From the NCBI GenBank assembly GCA_039881045.1, contig JAYWVB010000053.1:159777-223776 (forward strand): a stretch of DNA of 64,000 bases, given 5' to 3'. Positions 34,601 to 46,900 of this stretch are shown here, piece by piece. Source of the stretch: Chaetomium olivaceum (lineage: Eukaryota; Ascomycota; Sordariomycetes; Sordariales; Chaetomiaceae). The number at the start of each line of letters is the position of its first letter. Position 1 is the stretch's first letter. The notes beneath the pieces were generated by a model. The model was not told the origin of the DNA, did no database searches, and saw nothing but the letters and a program-made list of their open reading frames with translations. Both the position numbers and the translations under genes were made by a program.

Positions 34601-36739
34601 GCGCATTTTGCGTTCGGTCCGGAGTCAATCCCCGAGGGTGGCCCGTCCGCTCCCAAACGGCCGCCGGCCTCGGGCCTTGATGTTCCACAGGGAGAGTCCG
34701 TCTTTGAACAGCTCAAAAAGGCGTCCGACGCGGCCTGGGGCCGTGACTACTTTGCACAGAGAATGTCCATGTACAAAATCGCCCCCGATCAGATCTCGGT
34801 GAACCCGTCTCTTCCGCACGATACCATGACGGTACAGACGCGGCTTCTCGAGGACTACCCGGCACTCCTCTCTTACGCCGTATCCGAGATCTTCACTCAT
34901 GCTCGGCTGGCTGATGAAGCAGGGGCCGACCCAACTCCGGTTGTCCGTCGCTTCCAGAAGAAAGAACAATGGATCAGGTGGTTGGCCTTGGCCGAGGACT
35001 TGTCCCTCAACACTGGACTGCTCTACTTCGCTGCGGACCAAGAGCTTTTATCTTGGGTCCGCAAGCTAGGCACCATCCAACGGCGGGATACGGCCAACGC
35101 GGAGCTATCCGTGACAGACTCGTCCACAGATCTTTGGGGCACTCGTGTGCCAGAACCCTTTCGCGACCAAACCCGCGATTTGGGCACCACCATAGAAGGG
35201 CTGGATACGGCCCATCCGCAGCCATCTGGGACGGAACCATTCACAAGCTCTGCCGGCCCTCATATGCCAGAAGACCTTCTAAACACAACACTCCTGAAAT
35301 CGGCGGCCATCGAGGCGGTGAGAAGGCGAAATAGAACCGCCCTCGATTTTCTCTTGCGTCCTTTCGGCTCGTATTTTGAGGACAACGACTTCAATGACCG
35401 CCCCCTTCTTCATAAACTGGTGGCAAAACGCGACATCTCACTGCTGCAGACATTTCTCTCTCGAGTCCAGGAGGGATCCAGAATCAACGAAGATTCTCTC
35501 CCTGGCCATTTGTTCCAATACGATCGTGAGCGTGTTCCGTTGGTAGATAGGCGTGACCCCGTCGGTCGGACAGCTCTGCACATCGCAGTGGCGGCGCGGG
35601 ACGCTGCGATTGTCTCGGAACTGCTTCAACACCATGCGAACATCAATGCGTTTGATAAGGATCACCGGGCAGTGTTGCATATCGCTTGCACGAACAACTC
35701 GGGAGGAGGCTTGGGCGGGGGTGAGGGTAACGGCGTTGCAGTGGCGGAGACGGCAGATTACGACATGGTAGAGCTGCTGCTGACAAACGGCGCGCGTTGC
35801 AATGTCCTTGATAACGATGGCCACACCCCCTTACATGCTATTTGTTACAACATTCCTGAACCAGCACTCCCGGAAGAAGGTAACTCGAACCCTGACGGAA
35901 GGGACGCGGCGCCCAACGGGGTTGTCCGCATCATCGATCTCCTACTACGACATGGGGCAGAAGTCGACGCACTGAGCAACCTCGGCACTACCCCGTTGCA
36001 CATGGCCTGCCGCGCGGGCAGCGTCTGGCGCGAATCGTGCCCGAACACGTTGGCGGCCGTCAAGCAACTCTTGGATGCCGGCGCGAATCCCAACGCGAGA
36101 AGCGACTCGAACGAGACACCGCTGCACATCGCGGCCGCACGCGCGGAGCACCGCATCGTCGCCGAGCTCATCCAACGCGGCGCCAAGGTCATGGCGCGCG
36201 ACGACCTCGGCCAGGTCCCTCTCCATCACGCCGCATGGGCGGCACATGACAGCATCGCGGCGGAACTCCTCGCGCATCCTGACCAAATCGTCGACCCTGT
36301 AGACAACCGGGGCTCCACGCCGCTGCACTTTGCCTGTCAGTTCCACCCTGCCGAGGGAAACGAAAAGCAGTCAACACGCAGCCTGCGGCTCATGAGACGG
36401 CTTTTGGAACGGGGTGCCCAGCTGCACTCGGCAAAGAACTGGCTCGGCCTCTCGCCGGTTCAGCTCGCGGATTCCCGGCGTCTGGGCGAGGTTGTTTCGC
36501 TGCTGATGGAGTTTGGTGACGGGCCGCCGCCCGAAGAGGCCCCAGAGCGTGCATCTGCAATGCCGTTCACACGGTGGTCGTTGAGGATGGCCAAGCGGGC
36601 TTGGTCGTCGATGCCGCTGACAGCTGGGCAAGGTTTGCCGTCGGTGCAGCAGGCAGCCGAGGAAGGTTCGGCGCCGGTGTCGTCACCGCTGCCGTCGCCG
36701 AGCCTGATGCAGTTGAAACCCGGGGCAAGCGTGACCTGA
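31643..36739 (+). CDS. NLR-like protein: alpha/beta-hydrolase - NACHT - ankyrin repeats (one apparent frameshift)
   Basis: Architecture of fungal NOD-like receptors. Exon 1 is 31643-31740 (MPIQYQYPNG...SIVHEPEGSAPAAVVD), then a 131-nt pyrimidine-rich intron (GTGTGT donor, GACTAAC branch), then 31872 onward. The hydrolase/DUF676-like domain has IVIVHGLQGHPFTTW, VLVYGYDTKV and the nucleophile elbow FIAHSLGGVVVKE. At 32395 the frame slips by one: SAVVFL is in one frame and TPHRGSPELAAVGEWARS in the next. The family usually has FLGTPHRGS, so a GG seems lost. The second frame runs unbroken for over 1,440 codons. It carries Walker A LKGKPGAGKSTLM (about 33090-33125), Walker B RTVIFVDALDECD (33407-33445), a Ser-rich linker, and about seven ankyrin repeats (35560-36500; TALHIA, TPLHAI, TPLHMA, TPLHIA, VPLHHA, TPLHFA). 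Such proteins act in non-self recognition; the ligand is unknown. Confidence 0.85.
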
Positions 36740-36970
36740 CCCAAGGTTGCTACGCTGTGTACGGGTATTGACGGAACCTGGGGTTGAGCGTGGGGTTAGG
36801 AGTCCTGAGGTCCCTCAGGAGACATAGCCTTACAACTTGTAAATACGTACTTACCTTACCCACCGAACTCAATACCAAACTCTTCCCGGACCCTACAGAT
36901 CTGTAGTCGAGTGCTCAAGGCGATGGCTGCCTATCCGTGGGTTTAAATTAATCAGTCACGTGCTCACGCC

Positions 36971-39900
36971 ATGCCCTCGCGTTTGCTGGCACGCGCCTCC
37001 TCAATCGCGCCAGAATCTTGCACCGCCAACTTACCAAACTCACAATCCGATTCCGCCACGCCGCGATGCGCCGCAAATCCAACCATGCCTCAAACGGCCA
37101 AAATTTTAGATGACGATGACACGGCATCATCTGTCGATGGAGAACCCTCCTCCAACGTAAAAACCCTCGGGAAACGCAAACTATCGACCGATTTCGAAGA
37201 GAAGGTAACTTGGACCGACGAGGACTCTGACCATGGCGAGAACCTCAAGCGGCAGCCATCTGCCAAACGCCGGGCCATTTCCAAGGGAAAGCAGCCCGCG
37301 CGGAAAAGCGCCGCCGGCAAATCCAAGGGTTCCAAAAAGGGAGCCGGCGACCTGCGGGCCTGGGTCAACGACGTCGACGAGTCGAGCGCCCAGGACGAGT
37401 TCGCCGACGCCAGCGTGCCGGGATACCTGCTACAGCGCAGAAAAAAGTTTGATAGCGACAGGGAGCGGCTGCGTGATGCGGGCTTGAAGCTGCCCCCGGA
37501 CTACTCCGACCTCTACTTCTCAGATGACGATGATGGCGGCGGCGGCGGCGGCGGCGGCGAGCACGCCAAGACGTCGAGGCTTAACGAGCGGCCGCAGTTT
37601 GAAGAGCGGACGGGGATCAAGCCGTGTCGGCCGTACGAGGATATCGAGCTCGAGTACTCGGCGGGCGTCATCCCCGCGCCGATTGCCCAGTATCTCCGCG
37701 ACTACCAGATTGCGGGCGTCAAGTTCCTGCATCAGCGGTTCGTTTATCAGAAGGGCTGCATTTTGGGCGATGACATGGGGCTGGGGAAGACGGTGCAGGT
37801 GGCCGCGTTTCTTACCGCGGCGTTTGGGAAGACGGCGGGCGAGCGGGATGCGAAGCTGATGAGGAAGATGCGACGGGCCGGGGATCAGTGGTATCCAAGG
37901 GTTTTGATCGTTTGTCCTGGGTCGCTCATCCAGAATTGGAAGAACGAGTTGAATCGTTGGGGGTATTGGCATGTTGACACCTATCATGGTGCTGGCAAGG
38001 AGGACGTTCTACATGCTGCCAAGGCTGGACGACTCGAGATCATGATCACGACCTATACCACCTACAAGAAGATGCGCGAGGCGGTTAATGAAGTCGAGTG
38101 GGACTGCGTTGTTGCCGACGAGTGCCATGTTCTCAAAGACCGGAGATCCGAGACGACTCAGGCGATGGACCGCGTGAATGCTCTCTGTCGGATTGGGCTG
38201 ACTGGCACGGCGATCCAGAACAAGTACGAGGAGCTCTGGACCCTCTTGAACTGGACAAATCCCGGCCATTTCGGGACGCGGGCTGAGTGGAACAACACCA
38301 TCACCAAGCCGCTCACCGTCGGCCAGTCGCACGATGCCACCCTGAAGCAGCTCAGCGTTGCCAGAACGACGGCAAAGAAGCTGGTCCAGAACCTGCTTCC
38401 GGAATTCTTCCTGCGGCGGATGAAAACGCTCATCGCCCACCAGCTGCCCAGGAAGAGCGACAAGGTCGTCTTTTGTCCGCTTACTAACATCCAACGCGAG
38501 GCCTACCAGAACTTTCTGGAGGGAGAACAAGTCACGTTTGTCAACTCGGCATCCGAGCTCTGTGACTGCGGTTCAAAGCGCAAGAGTGGCTGGTGTTGTA
38601 ACAAGACGCTCCCTGATGGGAAATCGTGGATGAATGTGGTTTTCCCAAGCATCATGACGTTGCAGAAGATATCGAACCACATCACGCTGCTTATCCCTTC
38701 GTCTGCCGATCCAAACGACAAGCAAAGTTCGGAGCTTAATGTGCTCCAGACCTGCATTCCTGATGACTGGAAAGAGCTCTACCGGAACCGAGACTCCATG
38801 CTAAACCTGGCCAACCCCGAATTCTGCGGAAAGTGGAAGATCCTGAAGAAGCTGCTGCGCTTCTGGCACGAGAACGGAGACAAAGTGCTCGTCTTCTCGC
38901 ACAGCGTCCGGCTCCTGTGTATTCTCCAACACCTGTTCCACAACACGAGCTACAGCGTGAGCTTCCTGGACGGCACGCTGAGCTACGAAGATCGCCAAAA
39001 AGTGGTGGATGACTTCAACTCAGACCCGTCGCAGTTCGTGTTCCTCATCTCGACCAAAGCCGGCGGCGTGGGTCTCAACATCACGTCGGCCAACAAGGTC
39101 GTCATCTTCGACCCGCACTGGAACCCCGCGTACGACCTACAAGCCCAAGACCGCGCGTACCGCATCGGCCAAGTCCGCGACGTGGACGTCTTCCGCCTCG
39201 TCTCGGCGGGGACCATCGAAGAAATTGTCTACGCGCGCCAGATCTACAAGCAACAGCAAGCCAACATCGGCTACAACGCGTCCAACGAGCGGCGCTACTT
39301 CAAGGGCGTGCAGCAAGACAGTACTCGCAAGGGCGAAATCTTTGGCCTCAGCAACCTCTTCAGCTTCCACGGCGACCAGGTCGTGCTCCGGGAAATCGTC
39401 AACAAAACCAACATCGCCGAAGCCAAAGCGGGCGTGCACCTCACCGACATCGACCTCGCCAAGATGGCCAAACCCGAGTGGGGCTCCCCCGACGACGAAG
39501 ACGACGTCGACGAACTCGCCCTCATCAAACCCGAACCCGACGACGAACAAGGCATGAGCCAGCTCGCGAAAATCATCACCGCCGAGAACCGCGAGGACCT
39601 CTTGCAGGCGCGGCGGGCGACCAGGCCCAAGAGCGACGCCATCGCGGGCATCCTGGCGTCGGCGGGCGTCGAGTACACGCACGAAAACTCCGAGGTCATT
39701 GGCACCAGCCGCGTCGAGGCCCAGCTCTCGCGCCGCGCTGAGCTGGCGCCGGCGGCGGAGGACGGCGCGGAGGATAGTGTCCTGTTTGCGCCGGATAGTC
39801 AGGGCGGGGATTCCGTTTCTGCTGCGGCTGCTGCTGCGGGTGTGGCTGGGGCTGGGAGTGGGAGTGGGAATGGGAGTGGGAGTGTAGGTGGTAATGGTGG

Positions 39901-40501
39901 TGGTTGGGATGGACGCATGCACTGGCGATTTAACCCGCCGGTAGAGGTGATGCGGCGGCAGTTTTGTTCGATGGCGAGGGAGTTTGGGTTTCGGGATGTC
40001 ACTGAGTTTGCGCTGGTGGTGGAGAGCTGGACGCAGGAGCAGAGGCGGAACTGTCTGGATACGTTCTATCGGGCGAGGGAGGTGAAGGTGCTGGAGGGGA
40101 TGACGAAAGAGGTGATGGTGAAGGCGGAGGGGTTGAAAGCGGAGTTGAAGGCGGAGCGCTTGAAGCGGGAGAAAGTTGGAGATGGTGTGGGGACGGATTC
40201 GGGCACGGAGGGGAGCGCCGATGTCAAGGATCCAGAGGTGATGAAGGATGAGGATGGGGCTGTTGCTACTACGAAGGATGAGGGTGGTGATAGGAGGGTG
40301 AAGGAAGAGAAGATGGATTCGCCTGTTCCGTTGTCATCCTTGGTGGAGGTCAAGTTGGAAAAGGAAGCTTCCACAGCACAACCTGAGACAGGGAAAGTGC
40401 AGGCCAAAACGGAGAAGACGGAAACGAAGACGGTCAAGATGGAGACCACGAGGATACCGACGATATTCTTGTCCGACGATGACGAGGACGATGAGCTTTG
40501 A
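36971..40501 (+). CDS. SNF2-family DNA-dependent ATPase, ERCC6L2-like
   Basis: Intronless frame of 1,176 residues from the ATG at 36971. A second in-frame ATG at 37085 in better context (AACCATGCC) may be the true start. The N-terminus is acidic and basic by turns, with an NLS-like KRKL and a glycine run after DDDD. AYLRDYQ-type LRDYQIAGVKFL leads into the Walker A GDDMGLGKTVQ (about residue 270). The DEAH-like box is VVADECHVLKD (about 382), motif III LTGTAIQNKYEELW, and the C-lobe HWNPAYDLQAQDRAYRIGQ (about 720). After the motor, GVEYTHENSEVIGTSRVEAQ (about 897-916) resembles the HEBO region of ERCC6L2. MRRQFCSMAREFGFRDVTEFA follows, then a Lys/Glu/Thr-rich tail. Role: nuclear chromatin/DNA repair. 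It starts 231 bases after the NLR stop in the same direction. Confidence 0.9.
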   Translation: MPSRLLARASSIAPESCTANLPNSQSDSATPRCAANPTMPQTAKILDDDDTASSVDGEPSSNVKTLGKRKLSTDFEEKVTWTDEDSDHGENLKRQPSAKRRAISKGKQPARKSAAGKSKGSKKGAGDLRAWVNDVDESSAQDEFADASVPGYLLQRRKKFDSDRERLRDAGLKLPPDYSDLYFSDDDDGGGGGGGGEHAKTSRLNERPQFEERTGIKPCRPYEDIELEYSAGVIPAPIAQYLRDYQIAGVKFLHQRFVYQKGCILGDDMGLGKTVQVAAFLTAAFGKTAGERDAKLMRKMRRAGDQWYPRVLIVCPGSLIQNWKNELNRWGYWHVDTYHGAGKEDVLHAAKAGRLEIMITTYTTYKKMREAVNEVEWDCVVADECHVLKDRRSETTQAMDRVNALCRIGLTGTAIQNKYEELWTLLNWTNPGHFGTRAEWNNTITKPLTVGQSHDATLKQLSVARTTAKKLVQNLLPEFFLRRMKTLIAHQLPRKSDKVVFCPLTNIQREAYQNFLEGEQVTFVNSASELCDCGSKRKSGWCCNKTLPDGKSWMNVVFPSIMTLQKISNHITLLIPSSADPNDKQSSELNVLQTCIPDDWKELYRNRDSMLNLANPEFCGKWKILKKLLRFWHENGDKVLVFSHSVRLLCILQHLFHNTSYSVSFLDGTLSYEDRQKVVDDFNSDPSQFVFLISTKAGGVGLNITSANKVVIFDPHWNPAYDLQAQDRAYRIGQVRDVDVFRLVSAGTIEEIVYARQIYKQQQANIGYNASNERRYFKGVQQDSTRKGEIFGLSNLFSFHGDQVVLREIVNKTNIAEAKAGVHLTDIDLAKMAKPEWGSPDDEDDVDELALIKPEPDDEQGMSQLAKIITAENREDLLQARRATRPKSDAIAGILASAGVEYTHENSEVIGTSRVEAQLSRRAELAPAAEDGAEDSVLFAPDSQGGDSVSAAAAAAGVAGAGSGSGNGSGSVGGNGGGWDGRMHWRFNPPVEVMRRQFCSMAREFGFRDVTEFALVVESWTQEQRRNCLDTFYRAREVKVLEGMTKEVMVKAEGLKAELKAERLKREKVGDGVGTDSGTEGSADVKDPEVMKDEDGAVATTKDEGGDRRVKEEKMDSPVPLSSLVEVKLEKEASTAQPETGKVQAKTEKTETKTVKMETTRIPTIFLSDDDEDDEL

Positions 40502-41960
40502 AACACGGGCGATGGCGGCGTTTGGGCGGAGGAAGATACCCCTGTATTTTGTTTACACTATCTCATCAATGAAAGCAAGATCACGCTGTGTACTGGTCAA
40601 CATCATTCCCAGTGAGTGGCATGCGCAAGAGAGCATGTGCGTCTGCTGCATGTGATTGTCGTCAAAGCTCCACTCCACAGACTTGAGTTCCTTGAACCCG
40701 ATGGCGTGTAACCAGTGGCATCCGGCGGTCCAAGTTGGCCGAGGTCAAAACGGTCCAAGGGGGCCAATCATGGCCACCAATCCAATCAATGGCGCAAAGA
40801 GAGGAAGCCGCAAAAGTGGGTGCCGAGCGGACAGTGCACCCGGAGAGCACACGCCTATGACGCATCTTCACATGCCATCCCAAGTGACGGGAGTCTGGAC
40901 GCAAGCGACAGTCACTTTTTGTCAGAATACATTGTTACAGAGGGATGGGAGATGTGAAATATTTTGATGGCTGAACATGCAATTACCAGGTAGTTATTCA
41001 GAAACAGTCCCTTCCTCCAAGTAATATCGTTATTATTATTATTTCCCTCCTAGTTTCTTTCCTCTCGCCCATTCCTGACGTTGTCCAAGCCGCAGATCTC
41101 CAACTGCGATTGCTGCCCCTCCCCACAAGCCATGAGGGGACAGGGGAGTTTGTCGCTGTGGTTCAGCTCCCTGACAGGGGGCCAATGGTAGGCCGGACAC
41201 CTGTGTTTGGGCCCCGGCATGGGCTCGGCAATTCGGTCAACGGGCATGGTGGGGTTTGGGGAGGCGGGAAGTGTATTGGGCAGGTGGGGTGCCGAGGGCG
41301 GCGAACTGCTGCCGCTGCCAGTTTGAAGCTCGGCTCAAAGGACGTGTCTGACCGAATCTGTGATTCGATGACTCGATGCGTGTTTTCGATTACCCGTTTT
41401 GGGGTGGGCTTTGACTGTGATGACGACCCGGAGTCCAGAACAGAACTAACCACAATAGAAGGAAGAAGGCGGTGATGAAGATGGTAAGGATGAGTGAGGT
41501 ATGTATGGTAAACTATCCGTATTAACTATGACCAATTTTATGTGATGGAAGTGAAGACTCTTCGAGTAGAACCAGTGGTCATTTGGCAGTCGTCAACCCA
41601 GAGTCTCGGAAACGTGGGGAATGGAATAGCCGCTAGACCGATCTCTCCCGAATGCCATGCCCATCCCTACCTAGGCAAAGAAGCAGCCACGCTGCCGACC
41701 GGATACTCGCCCGGTCGAGCATGGTTCCGCTTCCTGTTCCTCAAACTAAACCCCGTCTTAGTCACGAGTCACTAGTCGGGATATTGTCTCAGCTTCGAAT
41801 CAACTGCTTTTCTTTTCCTCCTTCCTCCTCTCCCTCCCTTCTCTCTTTGTTATTGTTATCACATCTCGATTCCGCATCTTGATACCCATCCCTTGCTTTG
41901 ACCGTGAACTACTACCCTTCCTCCTCGTCTCCCACATTAATTCTGCACTCCTCACACACC
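40502..41960. other. Intergenic, isocitrate lyase promoter side
   Basis: About 1.46 kb. The proximal part (41800-41960) is a C/T-rich fungal leader; an inverted repeat at 41697-41716 is listed separately. No gene is supported. Confidence 0.5.
41697..41716. promoter_or_regulatory. GACCGG-N8-CCGGTC inverted repeat upstream of isocitrate lyase
   Basis: Perfect 6-bp inverted repeat with 8-bp spacer, about 245 bases before the lyase ATG. Its core CGG-N8-CCG has the form bound by dimeric Zn2Cys6 activators. Glyoxylate-cycle genes are regulated by such factors, but which one would bind here is inference. Confidence 0.4.
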
Positions 41961-43910
41961 ATGGCCGCCAACAACATGGTAAATCCCGCCGTGGATCCCA
42001 GCCAGGAAGACGAGCTCTTCGCCAAGGAGGTCGACCAGATCAAGAAGTGGTGGAGTGACTCGAGATGGCGGCACACCAAGCGGCCCTTCACGGCCGAGCA
42101 GATCGCCAGCAAACGCGGCAATCTCAAGATTGAGTACGCCAGCAACGCCCAGAGCAAAAAGCTGTGGAATATCCTCGAAAACCGCTTCCAGGTAGGTTAC
42201 TAGGGTTAGCCAAACCGTACAGAGTTCATGGGCTAACGGGGACTATAACAGACCAAGGACGCTAGCTACACCTACGGCTGCTTGGAGCCCACCGCCCTCA
42301 CACAGATGGCCAAGTATCTCGACACCGTCTATGTTTCGGGCTGGCAGTCATCATCCACTGCCTCTTCCTCCGACGAGCCCGGTCCGGATCTCGCAGACTA
42401 CCCCTACGTGAGTGAATCAAAGAGGGATACTTGCCCACACAAGGAAAATAGGGGCTGACCCCAACAGACCACCGTCCCGAACAAGGTCGGCCACCTGTTC
42501 ATGGCCCAGCTCTTCCACGACCGCAAGCAGCGCCAGGAGCGCCTGTCGGTGCCCAAGGCCCAGCGCTCCAAGCTCGCCAACATCGACTACCTGCGCCCTA
42601 TCATCGCCGATGCCGACACGGGCCACGGCGGTTTGACTGCCGTCATGAAGCTGACCAAGCTCTTCATTGAGAAGGGCGCCGCCGGCATCCACATCGAGGA
42701 CCAGGCCCCCGGCACCAAGAAGTGTGGCCACATGGCCGGCAAGGTGCTGGTGCCCATCTCGGAGCACATCAACCGCCTGGTGGCCATCCGCGCGCAGGCT
42801 GATATCATGGGTTAGTTGGCACGCCTCCATAATCGTCTTCTCAAAAGGTAGGACCCAACTGACACCGTCCCTCATATCCAGGCTCCGACCTGCTCGCCAT
42901 CGCGCGCACCGATGCCGAGGCCGCCACCCTCATCACCACCACCATCGACCCGCGCGACCACGCCTTTATCCTCGGCAGCACCAACCCCAACCTGCAGCCG
43001 CTCAACGACCTAATGGTGGCCGCCGAGCGCGCCGGCAAGGCGGGCGACGCCCTGCAGGCCATCGAGGACAAGTGGCTCGCCCAGGCCAACCTCAAGCGCT
43101 TCGACGACGCCGTGCTCGACGCCATCGCCGCTTCGGGGGGTGCCAACGCCAAGGGCCTCACCGACCAGTATCGCGCCGCCGTCCAGGGCAAGCAGCTGTC
43201 CAACGCCGAGGCCCGCGCCGTCGCCCGCGGCATCCTGGGCAAGGATGTCTACTTTGACTGGGATGCCCCGCGTACCAGGGAGGGCTACTACCGTCTCAAG
43301 GGCGGTTGTGATTGCTCGGTGAACCGTGCTATTGCCTACGCGCCCTACTGCGATGCCATCTGGATGGAGAGCAAGCTGCCGGATTTCAAGCAGGCCGAGG
43401 AGTTTGCGCGCGGTGTGCACGCCGTGTGGCCCGAGCAGAAGTCGGTTTCCCCTTTTCTCTGCTCTTTCTCTCCATTCTCTCTTCCTTCCCTCCCCCTCGT
43501 CCAACCCCTTTTTCTACCACTCACTAACACAACTGTTTTGTTTCCCCCACAGACTCGCCTACAACCTCTCCCCCTCCTTCAACTGGAAGACGGCCATGCC
43601 GCGCGCCGAGCAAGAGACCTACATCCAGCGGCTCGCCACGCTCGGCTACTGCTGGCAGTTCATCACGCTCGCGGGCCTGCACACGACGGCGCTCATTAGC
43701 GACCGCTTCGCCCGCGCCTACAGCCAGCAGGGCATGCGTGCCTACGGCGAGCTCGTGCAGGAGCCCGAGATGGAATTGGGTGTCGATGTGGTCAAGCACC
43801 AGAAGTGGAGCGGCGCGACCTATGTCGATGAGCTGCAGAAGATGGTTACCGGCGGGGTGAGTTCCACGGCCGCGATGGGGAGGGGCGTTACGGAGGACCA
43901 GTTTCATTAG
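41961..43910 (+). CDS. icl1: Isocitrate lyase
   Basis: Splits isocitrate to glyoxylate and succinate in the glyoxylate cycle, peroxisomal/glyoxysomal in filamentous fungi and induced on acetate or fatty acids. Five exons: 41961-42191, 42252-42407, 42468-42810, 42882-43440 and 43553-43910 (introns 60, 60, 71 and 112 nt), giving 548 residues, the family norm. The start is in CACCATGGCC. Active-site signature KKCGHMAGK (about residue 213), RPIIADADTGHGG and GIHIEDQ before it, and LSPSFNW plus the C-terminal VKHQKWSGA confirm the family. No SKL-type C-terminus (it ends EDQFH), as in relatives. All frames intact. Confidence 0.96.
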
Positions 43911-46900
43911 GCACTGTAGTTGGATCTTGATTGGGTATTGAGTGGGGGAATGAGTACTTTGTGGTGAGGGTAGGGTTGCTGATGGGGAAACGGGCTAGAG
44001 ATGGTGTTTGTATATAGGGGGTTGTTCATTTGCCCGGTTGGCGGTGTTTAGTTTGTGATTGCTAGAACTGTAGGAGATTGGATTTATTTACGCTTATAGA
44101 TGTATTTCAATCGTCTTGTCTGCCTTGTCATCACGAGTATATACCATCGTCGTCTTGTCTTGACTTGGTCCTGACTATTCATCCCACGACAATACCCAAC
44201 ACTCAACAGCCACACCGACGACAGCACCCACCACACCGGACAATGCGGGCTTCGAGAGGAACCACTTGCGATCATCTAATTTAGTGCTTTTTAGTGCTTT
44301 GCTGTCAGCACCTTGTGTCCGTCGTAACTGTCGTGCGACGGTGTATGTGGACCCGAATCCTCCTGCTTACAGAGGCGTGGACTGATCACTCGCCGCAGCA
44401 CTTTCGGACCACAGGGCGAGGCCCACGCTAAACAACCAACAGATGGCGTGGCTAGGTTATGGAAATGTATTATCACGTTATTTTCGCGGCTAGACACTTG
44501 AACCATGCTGTTTCATGCATGCGAGGACCATGTTCATCGGGATGAACATGTCAGAATGTAAGAACCCTATACGACGATTTGAGAGAACGAGAGAACGTGA
44601 GACAAGTTCAAACCGCTTTCCACGTTCCGTCTCACGTGGGGATCATTTTTCGGAGATTTATCTCACATCAGACTTCCGCTATTCGCAAACGACCATCCCA
44701 AACTGGTGCCCAAAGGGGCTTACTCAACGGCCACGACGAGACCTTGTACGACTCGCACCCACCTCCGGACAACACTATCCAACCCTTTTGCGTGCAAAGG
44801 CGACACAGGAGTCGTACTATCCGATTAAAAACAACTCGGACTTGAGGGAAACCGGGTAGGTGGAATAAAGCCCCTGAACACAACACCGGGTTCAGCACCC
44901 TCCCCTCATCCGATGCCCTATGTGCTACAAACAAAATGCCGTGTTCTCAAATACCAGGACACGCAACGTGATAGTCTCGGTGACACTTTCCACGTCACCG
45001 CCGGAATGAACTGCTTGTCAGCCTATTTTAGAGCACGGGGACCTCTCGCATACCCGCCCGGCACCGGAGCGAGTCAGACGAGGGGCCTTGCACGTACAGT
45101 ACAGACCTGTGCTCCTGACATGATATTTCCCCCTTAGTATCAGGTGATGCCGTCCAAACATCCGCAGCACAGAAAACAACACATCACAAGCCCGTTTATC
45201 ACAGCCCAACCAACATCCCGTGGGCACAACCCCAAGAACGTTTCAGTACCACCAGCCACAACCGCAAGGAGCACCCGCCGAGGAGCCCCCTCCCAACCAC
45301 ATGCTTACTATGTATTACGGCATTACCTCTCCCGTACACATCCCAAGTAACACAGCCCATCACCGAACGAACAACCCCACAACCACGGCCCTGACTCAGG
45401 CAAATTAAATAGTAAACGGAGCCTCAACCCGGCACCGCTGCAGCAAAAGCCAAGAAAGCCCGGACCGCCCAGGCCCAAGCATGGTAACACAGCAGCATGC
45501 ATGCATGCACCACCGCCGAAATGGGGGGGGGGGAGGGGGTCTCAGGCTTGCACCACCGCCCCAGAACCGTCCATACTCTGGCAAAACCCACGCCTCTTTC
45601 AGCCGCGGGGAAGTGATTCAGATCAGCTTGCCCGTTTAGGGGGCGCGGACTTCCGGCTTCAGCTGTTTTGGGATTGGTTTTGTTTTGTTTTGTGATAGCC
45701 TCTGGTATACGGCTTACTCACTGGGGTTTGCAATAAAAATGGATGATGCACAACGCTTTTTTTGAAGCCGTATATCCCAAGAATGGGCTTACCCCTTTTT
45801 ATTTCTGAGAACCGGTTATCCATCCATCCACGAACAACCGACTGCATGCCGAAGATGCTGGCCTTGCCTTGCGCATGCCACCGTCACTATCAAAACAGAG
45901 GGAAGAGAAAGGGCATAGTTCCACGCAGGGGCAAGATCAACACCATAGTACAAACAGTGAAACACGAGGCGGAGGCGGGAGCGGGAATCAGACCAGACGA
46001 CGAAGCTGACGATTGGGGGGGGGGGGGGTCCATCTGCTGGCTGCTACTACACACTAAGTACAGAGCCACGATGGGTGGAAAGGTGGACGAGGCTGGGTTT
46101 TCTCGGCGGCCCCCACGAGCTCAGGAAGGTATGGTTACCCAGGTGCTGCGACGGGCAGACCGTGAGTTTCTTTGAAATGCCTCAAACGGCCTTGCGAATA
46201 CGATTGATCGGCCGTTGCAAGGCCAGGACGGGGATGCGCGTCCGAGATTCCCAGTGAGAAGCCAAGCCGGCGGGCTGATTGTTCCCTAGCTTTCTGATAT
46301 GATAATTTTACGAGAAAGATGAACATCCGCCTCTTCCGCAGTGCTTGTGATCAGGACAACCACGTTTCTCCGTTGAAAGGAGATGCATTCGCCAATAACA
46401 AGAGGGCGCAGTGCCCAAGTGCCTCAGGCAAAAGGACGAACCCATCTACCACCTACCATGTGAAAGAACTCGAATCCGGTCCCAGCCATTGCATTTACCA
46501 AGTTGGGGGCCATCCGGACCTGGTGACTGTATGTACGGGATTCGGAGATTGGGGGCCGCTGGAAGTCAACGGCAAAGAAAGTTAGCGGATGGGTGTCCTG
46601 CAGGCGCCTGCACGTCTGATGGCAGTACACCGGACGGCGCACTGACTTCTCCTAGAGCGGCTCCTGCAGCCCCCAACGGACGGTACTTTGTGCGGAAACA
46701 AAATAGATCCCGGGAGTACCTGGCCGGGCCGGCGGGTCGGGCTAGAAATAGCAAGAACCAGAGATAGAGAGACGGTTTAGTCGCCTCATCTCACGAGCCG
46801 ATCGCCCGGCCCTAGTTCGTCTCGTCGCCACGACTTGAGAGCGGCATTCGTGCGGAGATAAGCCGAAACGGGCTCACATCCGCCTGGCTGTGCAGTCGGA

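Noticed and set aside
39820..39905. Repeat-like GGGAGTGGGAATGGG run as an independent element
   Set aside because: It is the coding sequence for a Gly/Ser linker within the ERCC6L2-like protein.
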